DNA of 64,000 nt, taken from Panicum virgatum. Taxonomy: Eukaryota > Streptophyta > Magnoliopsida > Poales > Poaceae. The position numbers and the translations under genes were made by a program. The stretch lies in assembly GCF_016808335.1 (NCBI RefSeq), contig NC_053138.1, forward strand, positions 11,959,900 through 12,023,899, read 5' to 3'. Positions 1 through 12,400 of the stretch are shown here, piece by piece. Under the pieces are notes generated by a model. It worked only from the letters and a program-made list of their open reading frames with translations. It made no database searches and had not been told where the DNA came from. Numbering within the stretch: the first letter of the stretch is position 1; each line of letters begins with the position of its first letter.

Positions 1-140
1 AATTAATTACCATCATTAGATTCATCGCGAAAAGTTACACTCGTCCCTAAATTTTTTTTGCAAATAGACTTCATTTAGTACTCCATACATACAAGATTCT
101 TTTTTCGGGAAACGTGCGCGGAAATAACCAAACACTGCCC
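1..140. repeat. Tourist-like MITE, truncated by the window edge
   Basis: The sequence contains an 'attagattcatcgcgaaa' block followed by a 'tagacttcatttagtactcc' block. The same two blocks occur in the same order in the MITE copy at 226-569. Only the right part lies in the window, so neither its left end nor its target duplication can be checked. Confidence 0.35.
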
Positions 141-225
141 AAGTCTCTGTCAAATCATTTGCTCCTACGTCTATGTGGGAGAGGATCAGTATCCAGTAAC
201 CCTCCTTTCAAAAGAAAATGGTTGT

Positions 226-569
226 GGGCATGTTTGGATGAGGTGTGAAAAAGTTTTGAGGAAAATTTTTTGGTACTTTGACCACCAATTAAGGGTATTA
301 AATAAAATCTAATTACAAAATTAACTCTACAACTATGATACTGTAGCAGTTGCTCTAACTAACGAGGCCTTTGACCGTACGATTAGTGAATAATTGAGCG
401 CGGTCACTGTAGCATCACTGTAGACAATCATGATGAAACTTGAGTCATTAGATTCGTCTCGAAAAATTACACTCATCCCTGAAAAGATTTTGTAAATAGA
501 CTTCATTTAGTACTCCATGCGGATATTCGTTTTTTTTGTGAAATTGTGATGTGACTCCTAACCAAGGCC
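226..569. repeat. Tourist-like MITE (about 340 bp)
   Basis: The left end (gggcatgtttggatgagg) and the inverted right end (ggccttggttaggag) are related. The interior has the features shared by the copies at 931-1262 and 20553-20884: 'ctgtagcatcactgtag', 'attagattcgtctcg' and 'tagacttcatttagtac'. It has no coding capacity. The superfamily is assigned by resemblance to the copy at 20553, which has a 3-bp target duplication. Confidence 0.45.
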
Positions 570-930
570 TGTACTTTATTTGGCTTCACATCCTAAGAAG
601 GACCGAGAAGCCAAGAACTTTGAGCACGCTACAACAATCTTTGTGCCTATCCACCTATTTAACACGCGAGCAATAATTGAGTTCTGCAATAGTTTGAAAT
701 GGAGAGGGAAAAATGAAAAATCAAAACATGACAATAGAAAAAAAAATCTTGAGATGTGATGCCTGCTTGCCTAGATGCAGAGATTGATTCACCCATCACA
801 CGTGTGAGATCATGGTTTGAAAGGAAAGTGCCTATCTGCATCTACTGCTATGGAGTGAATTTGATGCAGACTCGATAGGGGGCACGCTCTACTCTAGTAC
901 AAAATGTTACGCTGTGCTGTACTCCTCTTC

Positions 931-1262
931 GGGTGTTTTGGAACAGGGACTTAAAAAAGTCCCAGGGATTTTAGTATTTAGAAGTATTAAATAAATATTA
1001 ATTATAAAACTAACTGCAGAACCCTGGGGCTAAATTGCGAGACGAATCTAATGAGGTATCTTAGTCCATAATTAGCGAATGGTTACTGTAGCATCACTGT
1101 AGCAAATTATGAATTAATTAGGCTCATTAGATTCGTCTCGCGAAAAAGCACTCAGCTGTCAAAAAATATTTATAAACAGATTTTATTTAATACTATAAAA
1201 TAGTAAAATTCATTCTGATGTGATAGGGACTTCTGAAAAAAATTAGCATCCAAAAAGAGCCT
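931..1262. repeat. Tourist-like MITE (about 330 bp)
   Basis: The left end gggtgttttggaaca and the inverted right end ggctctttttggatgc are similar. An internal inverted pair 'gagacgaatctaatgag' / 'ctcattagattcgtctc' lies at about 1040 and 1122, so the element can fold on itself. It belongs to the same family as the copies at 226 and 20553. Confidence 0.5.
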
Positions 1263-1480
1263 AAGCATTCAAGTCAGCATTGTACTCCTGGCCTCCTGGG
1301 TCGCAGATGTCCCAGCTGGGCAGGGAATTTTCTGTGAATGTGATGTGATGTATGAATTGATGCTGCTGCATAGATGATTCAAAAAAGCTAAAATCAAGCC
1401 TCCATTATTAAATGATAAAACATTCAACGTGTATGAGGGTAACATTGTGTATGAGGGTAACATTTTTTTATTGAGAAGAA

Positions 1481-1968
1481 GGCCCTGTTTAGTTCCCAAA
1501 AAATTTTCAACAGTATCTGTCACATCGAATATTCGGACACATGCATGGAACATTAAATGTAGTTGAAAAAATACTTCCTCCATATAGAAGATGACGTTTA
1601 GAACAGTGACACGGTCTTCGAAGCATAACTTTGACTGCTTATTTTTATAAAAATATTTGTTAAAAAGTGATATATATATATTATTGTGAAAGTGTTTTTA
1701 AAACAAATCTATTCATATAATTTCACTTTTTCAAACTCAATAACTTAAAATTTATTTATGATTTATTCCCAATGTTTGACTCAAATCTTGTCCAAAACGT
1801 CATCTATTTCCTATATGGAGGGAGTAACCAATTACACAGTCTAACTGATCAGCACGAGATGAATCTTTTAGGCCTAATTAATTCATGATTGGACATTATT
1901 TGTCAAGTAACAACGAAATATGCTACAGTACCAAAAACTCAAATCTTTTCACCAACTAAACATACCCT
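1481..1968. repeat. MITE interrupted by a second MITE
   Basis: It begins ggccctgtttagttccc and ends caccaactaaacatacccta, an imperfect inverted match. The interior motifs 'cacatgcatggaacattaa', 'cctaattaattcatgattgg' and 'tgctacagtacc' are those of a MITE family I recognise as very common in grasses. I cannot assign the superfamily. A Stowaway element (1574-1824) is inserted in it, so this copy is the older insertion. Confidence 0.45.
1574..1824. repeat. Stowaway (Tc1/mariner) MITE
   Basis: The terminal inverted repeats are cttcctccatatag... on the left and ...ctatatggagggag on the right. TA target duplications lie at 1572-1573 and 1825-1826. At 251 bp it is non-coding. Its position inside another MITE gives the order of insertion. 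Confidence 0.7.
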
Positions 1969-3452
1969 AAGATGGAATTGAGAAGAAACTGGCAGCAGGT
2001 GTCAATATGCTTGAGAATCTAAAGTGATCTCAGCGTGCAATCTGATTAGACAAGGACTACCTTGACATGACACGTCACAGGTAGTTTGTTTGATGTGCTT
2101 GCCTCTCCCTAACAGATCACGATTCCTTTTCTTTTTTCCGTTCCCCTCTTTGATGAAATCCGAGAACGTAGTATTGTACCTCTCTCTCAAAAAAGAAAAA
2201 GAAAAAGAAAAATGAGATTGTAGTATGGTAGCGATGGTAGCGGTGCTCTACAAAGCTCCGGCACTTCAGAACAATTATTTCCAACTCCTCCGCCCAATCG
2301 ACACAGACATGGAAGTTAACAAAAGTTATTTCAGTCTAATCTTGCTCGTTTAACCTTGTAAGAATTGTGTTATGTATGGCTTTCTATGTTGCAACGATAT
2401 AGTAGAGTAAAACCACCCAACACATAAACAAGGCACAATGAAATGGTTAAATCAGGCATGGTGAGGGGAAAAGGGCAAAACTACACAAACAGACAAGCAA
2501 CTACAAGTCTACGACTACTTACCTTGTACCATTTATAGTCATACAAAGATTGATAGTTTTTCACTAAAGTCATAGCGTTGGGTTCATACCATAGCCACAA
2601 AATTTCCAGGTGATGGGGTTGATGTACGGGGTATAGTCCTCGCCAGAGGTTTTTTATAAAGCAGGGATGAAAATGACCCGGCGAAATGATACTTTGTACC
2701 CCGTTTTCTGTGACAATGTTCAAATTTTGTGACCGTCGTTCAAACCTAGAGCAATACCACTTGGACCAGCAAAAGATTAGTATGGTGTACAAGCTATTGT
2801 CCTAAAAAGATAAAAGAGAGAAAACAAAAAGGAATCCTTTACATTGCCAATAAAATTGCGTGAGACAAAAACAACCATCAGATGCTAACGGACTCAAACA
2901 TGCGACAACGAGAGCCTGGCGTGAGCGGCACGCGTAACGTGAGCTGCGTTGGCCGCCATAGCCTATAGGAGTACAAGGTGACAAAATTTTTATGAATTTT
3001 GATGCCTACTAGTACTAACAATCAAATTTTGTTTCTCCTCAAAATGTATGCCGTCCAGCCCATTTTGCACTAGCATTTGCGAAGCGAATTCGCGCATAAA
3101 CAGTCGCTGTCTTCAGCTATCATCCCGTCCAGCCATAAATCGAAAGCGCCGCTTCCAATTGCGCGCAGCTGTCTCTCTGCCACGGCGGCCCCACATCCCA
3201 CCGAGGGAGCCCCACCTACTCCTCCCGAATCTCGATGACACCCGACGGCCCGGCTGCCGCTTCCGCTGCCATCCTCGATTTCGTTAACGGAAGAGTGGAA
3301 AGCAAACAAGCCCGCAGCGGAGCGGAGGCCGAACCATCACCAAACCCCAAGCCCGACCGCCCACCTCGCCGTCGCCGGCGATCGGTCGCTGCCCCGCCGC
3401 CGCAGTAATCCCTGCCTTATCCGTACCTTCTACGCGCGGTGCTGGGTCTCTG
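1969..3452. other. upstream region of the glycine-rich protein gene
   Basis: No supported gene is present. The first kilobase is AT-rich; from about 3050 the composition becomes GC-rich, typical of the 5' leader and first exon of a grass gene. The promoter of the gene starting at 3453 should lie here, but I see no TATA element convincing enough to annotate. Short ORFs on both strands have no recognisable domain. Confidence 0.4.
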
Positions 3453-6400
3453 ATGCGTTCCACCCCATGGCATCCCACATTCCCCTTCCCTGCCGCCGGC
3501 TTCGTCCTCCTCCTCGCCCTCTTCGCCGTCGCATCGGGGGGTCCGGTTCCTAGAACAGGGGGTTTCAATCGGGGGGAGGCGGACGGCGCGGATGCGTACT
3601 CGATCCTCACGTTCCACGACTACACGCCGCCCCCGCCCCCCGCGCTGCCGCCGCCGCCGGCCGCCCCGGCGGCGACCTGCGCCGAGGACCTCCGCGGCGT
3701 GGGCGACCTCAACACCCAGTGCGTCGTCCAGAAATCGGTGAGGCTGGGCGGCGGGGTGTACATCAGCGGCAACGGCAGCCTCGTAATCCTCGGCGGCGTC
3801 GCGGTCACCTGCGAGAGGCCCGGGTGCGTCGTCTCTGCCAACCTCTCCGGCGGCATCCTCCTGGGGCACAGGGCCCGCGTCATTGCCGGGTGGGTCTCCC
3901 TTGCGGCGGCCAACATCACGCTCGGCGACGACGCCGTCGTCAACACCACCACGCTCGCTGGCAGCCCGCCGGACCAGACCAGCGGTGTGCCCACCGGGAC
4001 ATATGGGGATGGCGGTGGACATGGCGGCCGTGGCGCCAGCTGCTTCGTTAAGAAGGGGCAGGCGCAGGAGGACTCATGGGGTGGTGATACCTACGCGTGG
4101 TCTGCACTCAAGACCCCAAATAGCTACGGCAGCAAAGGGGGGTCGACTACCGTCGAGAAGGACTATGGTGGGGGAGGCGGTGGTGTTGTGTGGTTGTTCG
4201 CCAACGAAATTGTGTTGAATGGAACAGTTCTTGCTGATGGTGGAGATGGAGGCACCAAGGGTGGGGGTGGCTCTGGGGGCAGCATCTATCTGAAGGCCAC
4301 AAAAATGTGAGTATATTGCAGTTTGTTTTCTGATGGTTTTCTCATTTCTCACTTCCTAATTCCTATTGTGTGGGTTGAGCTATTTATCAGGCATTTGAGC
4401 GAGCTGATGTAATGGAAGACTGAAATATCTTTTCAATTGGGAAAATTAAGGCATACTATAGTAACTTCTGTCTTTGGGCCCAATCAAGATTTGGGATAGT
4501 TTGTGTAAAGCTAAAGCTGTATGATTAACACGTCACATGTAGTGTGGTAATTTAATACAAATACATACAGGAAACCTGCTTGAGGTGTTTGGATGATTAA
4601 GATATCAAGTTTATGTTCCTCTTGCAATAGTTCATTGATAAACATAAGTAGCATATGGGATATCACCTGCTTGAGTTTTTTTTTTCAGCAGAGCAATTAG
4701 ATGATTGTTTATGCTGATAATTAATAAACTTGAGCCAGATTTGTACTCAGCATGCACGCAAAACAGTTGATGGCAGTTAGTGCTATACAAAAAGTACTGA
4801 ATCAGGAGAGCACCGCCAATTCTTTGGCATTGTGAGATAAATACTAGCTAATGTACTCCCATCAGAGTATCTGTTTAGTGTGGTTTTGTTAGTCATACCT
4901 ATGAGTAATTATGTGGCAAACATAACATGGTCATGATTAAGTTGATATTAACCCTCTAAGTCTTTTAGGAAATCAGAGTTAGCATGGCATGAATGAAACA
5001 ACTGACACATTTCAGAACAAGGAGCTAGTCTGCTGACAACCTAAGCCGCTAGTTAATATTTGGATGTAAGTACAAGCCCTACTTTAGCAACAGCCAACAT
5101 GATTTCTTGTCTGGTTGCAATAGAAGAGGGAGAATGATGGCTGATGGAGAATTATAAAGTTTTGTTGCAATCTTTTATCAACATTTCTTCCACTTAAAAT
5201 TTGCAATTTGATATTTGAACTCATGTCCTTCCATAGCCTGGATGTTTCTAAGTTATAATGTAGACTTCTTTTCTAGCTATTCTTATTTAAATGCCATATG
5301 GTCCACCTGTGTATTCTTGGGGGGAGGGGGGACTCTTTTTGGCTAAATTCGTTGGTGAAAGATTGTTCATAGTTCAAGTGTTCCCCTTTTGACACCTTAT
5401 CTGAACCAGGCGAGGAGGTGGCAAAATAAGCGCTTGTGGAGGCAATGGTTTAGCTGGCGGAGGTGGAGGACGTGTCTCCATTGATGTTTTCAGCAGGCAT
5501 GATGACGCCCAAATTTTTATTCATGGTAATTTACTTGATTTTGTTTTGCATTAGAGACTGCACATTTTGAAGCAGGCTACCTTTGTTTGAATCATTATAT
5601 TGAAGTTATTGATCCATCTCTTTGCCCCTGTCCTCTCTACCTTATGTAATCTTACTTCCTATCTGCTATTCTGTAAGGTCTATCAGTTGATGAGGTTGAA
5701 CCCTAAGTATCAGGGATCCAGTGTTACCCATGATAGTTGAATGGAGAGTACATAATCTCCTCAAGCTTCTTGATTTACTATGTTTAAATTTGCCTTTTTC
5801 TTGATCTGCTCTACTACTACTATTATGGTTGCCAATACCTTTTACTTTTTTAATCCTCTTTTTGGTGCTTCTTGCTGGGTTTCATCACTAGCCTATCCCA
5901 AGTCCAAGTTGCTTGGGACTAATAGGATTTGTTGTTGTTGTTGTTCTTGTACAGGGGGGAAGAGTTCAGGATGCTTGGACAATGCAGGAGCAGCTGGAAC
6001 TCTTTATGAAGAAGTACCTAAGAGTATTACTGTTAACAATGATAACTTGAGCACACAAACTGATACAGTTTTTCTAGATCCCCCATATGAGCCACTCTGG
6101 ACGAATATTCTTATCAGAAATCGTGCCAAAGTTTCTCTTCCCTTACGCTGGAGTCGTATTCAGGTTGAATGCTTACAATATTGTCTTATTGATAGTGTAG
6201 CCAATACAATTTTGCTGCAAGCACTGCACTTGACGACTTTGTTTGTTCTTATCCAGCTAGGGAGATTGCTGTTATTCCAGGGTTTCTCTGTACTTTATGT
6301 AGTATTTAAGCCACAGAATATTATTCCCTACAAATCATAAAAAATGGCATTTTGGATACATGATCCGCAGAACATAAATTTGACCCTCGTTTTCTACTAA

Positions 6401-9400
6401 AATGTTTGTTTAGAACAAAGGAAAAAAAAGATCCTGTGAAAGTCTTTCTTAATACATTTTATAAATCTATATATATCCTCTCCGATCATAATTTAGATGA
6501 TGTCTTGGGCAGCAAAAGTTAAGTAATTACAAGTCAAATTTGCTGCCCAAAATGTCATATAATTATGACCGGAGACAGTACTATTTTTCATTTGACAAAT
6601 GTAAATACATATTAAGATAATGTTGGTTGAACTTTTGATTGCATGCTCTCCAAAGGTTAATTTTTTGTTGCTAAAGGGAGTACATCTGTATCAGTTATGG
6701 TTGCATATAATAGTTAGACGATGCACATTGTCATTGCCAGCTAATGTGCTTGCTTTCTTTTCAAAGTAATTGATAGAGTATTACCAGTTGTTAGTGTGGT
6801 ATAGGGCAAAATGTGTTATAAATTTCAGTGGATTTGTAATTTATCTGACTAAATGTTTCTTCCCTTCTATAGTATCCTTTCTTAATCGCTTTCTACTTTC
6901 AGGCTCAAGGACAGATTCTTTTAGCTGGTGCCACTCTAACTTTTGGCCTGACACATTATCCTTATTCAGAATTTGAGCTGTTGGCTGAAGAACTTCTTAT
7001 GAGTGATTCTACAATCAAGGTTCTTCTTTGCTTTTGTTTCTCTGTTATTTGCTACGCCTTTTGCAATTTAATGTTCTATATGTTGTTTGTATACCACTCC
7101 ATGTTTCAATCAAATTCAGGTCTTTGGCGCTTTACGAATGTCCGTAAAAATGCTTCTTATGTGGAACTCGAGAATGACTATTGATGGTGGCAGAGAATCA
7201 GGAGTAGCAACTTCACTACTAGAAGGTAGCAATTTGATAGTCCTGAAGGTATGTTGGCAACTGTAAGGTGTGTCATGTCCTTTTCTGTCTGCCTTCACTG
7301 TATGTGATATTTCTGTTCACATGCTTGTCAGGAAGCATCTGTGATACATTCAAATGCTAATCTTGGGATTCATGGTCAAGGCGTTCTAAATTTATCTGGT
7401 CAAAGAGATACTATAGAGGCACAACGCCTTATATTATCGCTGTTTTACAACATAGTGGTAAATGAAAATCCTTTCTGTTTTTGTTCATTCACAATCTATC
7501 TGAAATTATTTTATTTGTACTGTACTGCATGCCCATTGTGCCTTTGTTAGCGCAATTCTATTGGTTTCTGACAGGTTGGATAGTTTTTATATCTTTGACG
7601 TTATTAAAAATAAAATTGGGCCTGTTATGAAGCTGCTGTCTGGGGACTTGATCAGTGGGTTGCATCTTTTTTATGGTATTTGGCTGTTTTGCGTTTAGTC
7701 TGTAGTATTCTTTGCTCTGGTGTTTACTTATCTGAGTTCAAGATGCTGAATTTAGATGTTTCAAAGTTTAAAATTCACCTGAGAGAACCATGTTGCTTTT
7801 CATAACCAAAGCAATCAAATTTTGTTTTCTTCCATTCTTTGGATGGTTTGTGCTGGATGGCTGGTACAGTCTTGATATGGGCAACATGATTTTTTATATT
7901 TGTTTAACTGGTCCAGTTCAATACTTCATTATTGCAGTTAGATTTTCAGTGTTTCTTAGCCATTTGAAGAAAACTGTAGTAATTGATAATTGATTTTTTT
8001 TAGGTTGGACCTGGAGCTGTTCTAAGGGGCCCTCTTATAAATGGAAGTAGTGGCGACATGTAATTTACAACCTTCAAATCCTGTGTTAAATGCTCTTTTT
8101 TCATTGTTTCGGTCATTGGTCAATTGTTAATAAGATTTTGTTGGCAACACTAGGGCACCAAAGCTGAACTGTGAAGACGAGAGTTGCCCTATGGAAATTT
8201 TTCATCCACCTGAGGATTGCAACTTGAACTCTTCATTGTCTTTTACTTTACAGGTGTGCTTTAGTTCTCCTAAGTTGTAGCCTTCCCCAAGTTGTGATGT
8301 TTAATCTATCCCACGGTGTCACCCAGGTCTCTGAACTCTAAAAAAGTAAAATGCATATTTGGGTATCTACCACGCACGGTTCATATCCCATTAACCAACA
8401 TGCACCTTCCTATGTTCATGCTGATTTGAGTATTTGAGAACTCTTGAGGCATGCCAAATAGGCAAGTTAATGTTGGTTAGGAAGATTTTGACCTTGAGTG
8501 GTTCATTTAAAAAGTTTTGGAACTAAAAAATATGCATTTAATGCCTACTTTTTGGCGGCTCTCTCAACTCCCCATCAAATGAAGAGTTTGTACGCTAAAG
8601 AAAGCGTTGCAATTTTCTGTTTTTAGTCTAAATAGAAACAAATTGCTTTGCCAACATCCTTGATGTTGCCCAGCTTAAGCTACATGGATTCTTGGAGTTA
8701 GTGGTATCCACTCCACGAGTAGCCGGAGCTCTGCAACAGGACCTAAGGGTTTAAGGGCCCTGGATGACACCATGGGATATGTTTGGGGACTGCTGGTGCA
8801 TTTCATTCTTTATTTTATTTACTAAATTTTAATTGTTTTTGCGGTGAGATTGCCTTTTAGTTTTACTTGTAATCCATGTTGGCTTTTGGCATGCAGATAT
8901 GCCGCGTTGAAGATATTGATATTTCCGGCCTTGTGCAAGGAACTGTCATTAATTTTAACCGAGCAAGAAGTGTCACTGTGCAGACATCTGGGACCATAAG
9001 CGCAACAGGATTAGGTATCCTATCATTGTTTTGTTGGTCTGAGACTCAGAAAGTTAGGATATCATGTTCTATTGACCACCAAATACACAGTACCACAAGC
9101 CAACATATTTTTGCTATAGACAAGTTTGGAAAAGTTCTACGATAAGATTCAGTTACTTGGTTATTGCCACTTATCATAATCCCCTTACCTGTTTGAGTCT
9201 CTACTTCTGCACTGTGGGGCTTAAATAAGAGGATGTCTGTCTGTCGGTACCCCAGGACTGGGGTACCCCCTCCTGCTGTGTCTAGGCAAGGGTCTCGTAG
9301 TTATCCTTAGCTACGCCCTGACCAACGAGCAGCCGGACCCCTGTGGTCCGGAGCCCTACTCTCCCGGCAAATGGCCCCGGACCCGCTCCCCGCTCGGGGA

Positions 9401-12400
9401 GGGTCCGGTGACGCCACGTGTCCAGGAAGGAGGTAGCTCTCCGCCGAAACCGCTGGGGGCCCCGGACCCCCGCCGGATCCCGGACCCCCATATACTATCC
9501 GGACCCCTCAGCGGGTGGAACCGACACCCCGCCTGGGTCCGGAGCCGCCACGTGACCACAGGTGCGGGCACGCGCGCGGTACTGCTTGGCTTCCACTGGA
9601 AGACTCGCCTACCTATCGCATTCAATGCTGTAGACGGAAGTGCGCCTTGCCACAGCAGAGCTCGAGGCGGCTTTTGCCAGGTTGCACTGTTGGTCGCATG
9701 TTACCAAGGCGCATAGTATAGTCGCTGGCACCGTCCACAGTCTACTATGCCAGTTGGACACGACGGCTCGGCTTCGCCCGTTATGACGCCTACACGGTAG
9801 ACCCAGCAGTCTACGCCGCAAGCTACATTGCTCCAACGGGCGCCTCGCCGATGGGACAAATAAGGACTCCCCTCGGTCAGAGAGTCTACAGGGCGATGAA
9901 GCATATCCGAGAAGAGATCCTCACCCGCTGTAGCTCCATTGAAGCTTCCTGTGCAGTATACTATACATCCACGTTAGACCCACCTGTCGGGGTCTAACGA
10001 CTGTGTACGCGTCCCCTTGCTCTATAAAAGGGAGACGCCCGTTAGGAAAGAACTCAAGCCCCAGCTGGGCAGAGGATAGACTCATTCATACTAAGAGCAA
10101 TTCATCTCACAGTGGATGTAGGGTATTACGCTCCGGCGGCCTGAACCACTCTAAATCCGTGTATTCTTGCGCTCTTGCCCCCAAGCTAGATTGGCGTAAT
10201 CGCCTTGCGCTTCCCCGAGTACTTCCCCTCGGGGAATAGGCGGGTGCGTTCCGCCACCCGGCTGTGGGTACCCCCAAAAGCCCACGACATTTGGCGCCGT
10301 CCATGGGGAGGTGCAAGCGTTGGCTAGATCTCCAGGCTTCTGAGGCTGAGCTCATCCTCTGCAACGGCGACGAGTAGATGAAGAGAGGCATGGCGGCACC
10401 TACGCCTCATGCCACAGCGCCGAGGCAGCGGTGCCCTCGGTGCGGCGGCGCACGACAGCGGCGCCTGCTGTGCGTCGCCACTGCGACACCTCAGAGCCGA
10501 CGCGGTGGCACGCCGCGGAGACGCCCGCTGTACGTCACCCTACAACACCTCTGCGTCGGCTCAAGGTTTTCTCTCAAGCAACCACCAGGACTCCCCTGCG
10601 GCGGCATGGCGTCGGCTCAAGGCTCTCTCTCAATGTGAAGCCTGGAGCCGACCGCTGTGGCCCGGGGGAAGTCTACCGCCGTCTCCTCCCTCGCCAGGAC
10701 CGGGTCTCTCTCGGTGCTGCTGCAGATAGGATCCCGCCACCAGGCGCGGGGGCCTAATGCCAGCACCAAGGTCGAGCCGGCGAACGACCGCCCTTCTCCA
10801 CGCTCCGTACTCATCCAAATGAGCACCCAGCTCGAGATGAGCGATCAACGGGCTGGCGGCAGACGGCGGCGGCTGGGCCACTCCCATTCAAAGCCAAAGA
10901 ATTTGTCTCTATGCTACCTAGGCATATGATAGTTCTTAGGCAGGGAAGGGCCCCCTGAGCTCCCGAGGTGATGCTGGATGATGCTGTGAAGGCACGTCCA
11001 GGGCGCCTTCGCCCCCAACAGCTGAGAGGAACCTCCAAGGTGGCAGCTCCACTACGGCCAGCAACGTGCACGCCTTACGGGGCAGCGGCTGTAGGTTATC
11101 ACTAGATAGGACTGAGTTGGTTTCTCCTTTGTAATGATATGGTGCCTACGTGTGGTCCAGAGCGGTAAAGGTCCGCCCTTATAAACCCTACCTCTGGCTT
11201 CATCGCACAAACAGGCGACACCAGCAAGTGGTCCAGAGCGGTAGAGGTCCGCCCTCGTAATTCCGACCTCTGATGTACACCACGAATCAAGTAATGAAGG
11301 AGATTTGCTTTTTCAGTCCTATCTTTACATTAACCTGATAGCACTTGTCCGTTCAGCTTGCATGTTTCTTTCCCCTGCACGGAGTCTTTCCTTTTGTTGC
11401 TAACGATCCAAACTAAGTTGCTGGCTTGTGGTCAGGTAGGGACACCCCTTCTAGCTGGAAGGCGGTCCGAACTCCTAGGGACCTGTCCCGGAGAAGTGGT
11501 GCTTGTATCCTGGGGCGGAGGAGTTCTGCGTAGCCGCTTAGCCTGGTAATATATCCTAAGCCTACGCACTTCACTGCCCTGTTACGAGTACCCTAGTACC
11601 CGGGGCTGCCGTCTCTAGAGGTACGGACTCCTTTCTAGTATAAGGCATGGTTTCCTATGCCCCGCCATGAGGTCCGGTAACGTATCTCGGTGGATCGATG
11701 GCAACAGCTCAAGTCCACTCCGGTGGCCCGCTCCGGCGGAGACCGCTCGCCACGGTCGACTCAAAGTCCACTCCGGTGGCCCGCTCCGGCGGAGACCGCT
11801 CGCCACGGTCGACTCAAAGTCCACTCCGGTGGTCCGCTCCGGCGGAGACCGCTCGCCACGGTCGACTCAAAGTCCACTCCGGTGGCCCGCTCCGGCGGAG
11901 ACCGCTCGCCACGGTCGACTCAAGTCCACTCCGGTGGCCCGCTCCGGCGGAGACCGCTCGCCACGGTCGACTCAAAGTCCACTCTGGTGGCCCGCTCCGG
12001 CGGAGACCGCTCGCCACGGTCGACTCAAAGTCCACTCCGGTGGCCCGCTCCGGCGGAGACCGCTCGCCACGGTCGCCAGGAGCCAGGTCCGGGGAAGTGA
12101 TTCTCGCTCCCTGGGCGGTCCGAGGTCTGTGTAGCCGCTTGGCTTGGTTCCGTACCCCAAGCCTACACCTTCGCCGCCCTACGGAGAGCACTCTAGTACC
12201 TGAACCTGGCAACAAGTGATCCGGCCTTCAAGGGGTCCAGAGCACCCGCTCTCGACAAGAGCACGCCGACACAGCCAAGCTGCGTGGAAACACATCATAA
12301 TGGTGGCCCACCCGTGGGTTCGTACCTCCCCCGAGGTGGGCCCGGGGGCCACACTGTCGGTACCCCAGGACTGGGGTACCCCCTCCTGCTGTGTCTAGGC

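Noticed and set aside
3417..4022. 201-codon ORF on the minus strand
   Set aside because: It is the complement of exon 1 of the glycine-rich protein gene; the GC-rich, glycine-coding sequence gives few stops on the other strand.
11713..12075. Possible CRISPR array
   Set aside because: The repeats are contiguous without unique spacers and the DNA is a plant retroelement.
11667..12219. Overlapping ORFs of 136-173 codons in three frames
   Set aside because: They are reading frames through the 53-bp tandem array; all frames are open because the unit lacks stops.
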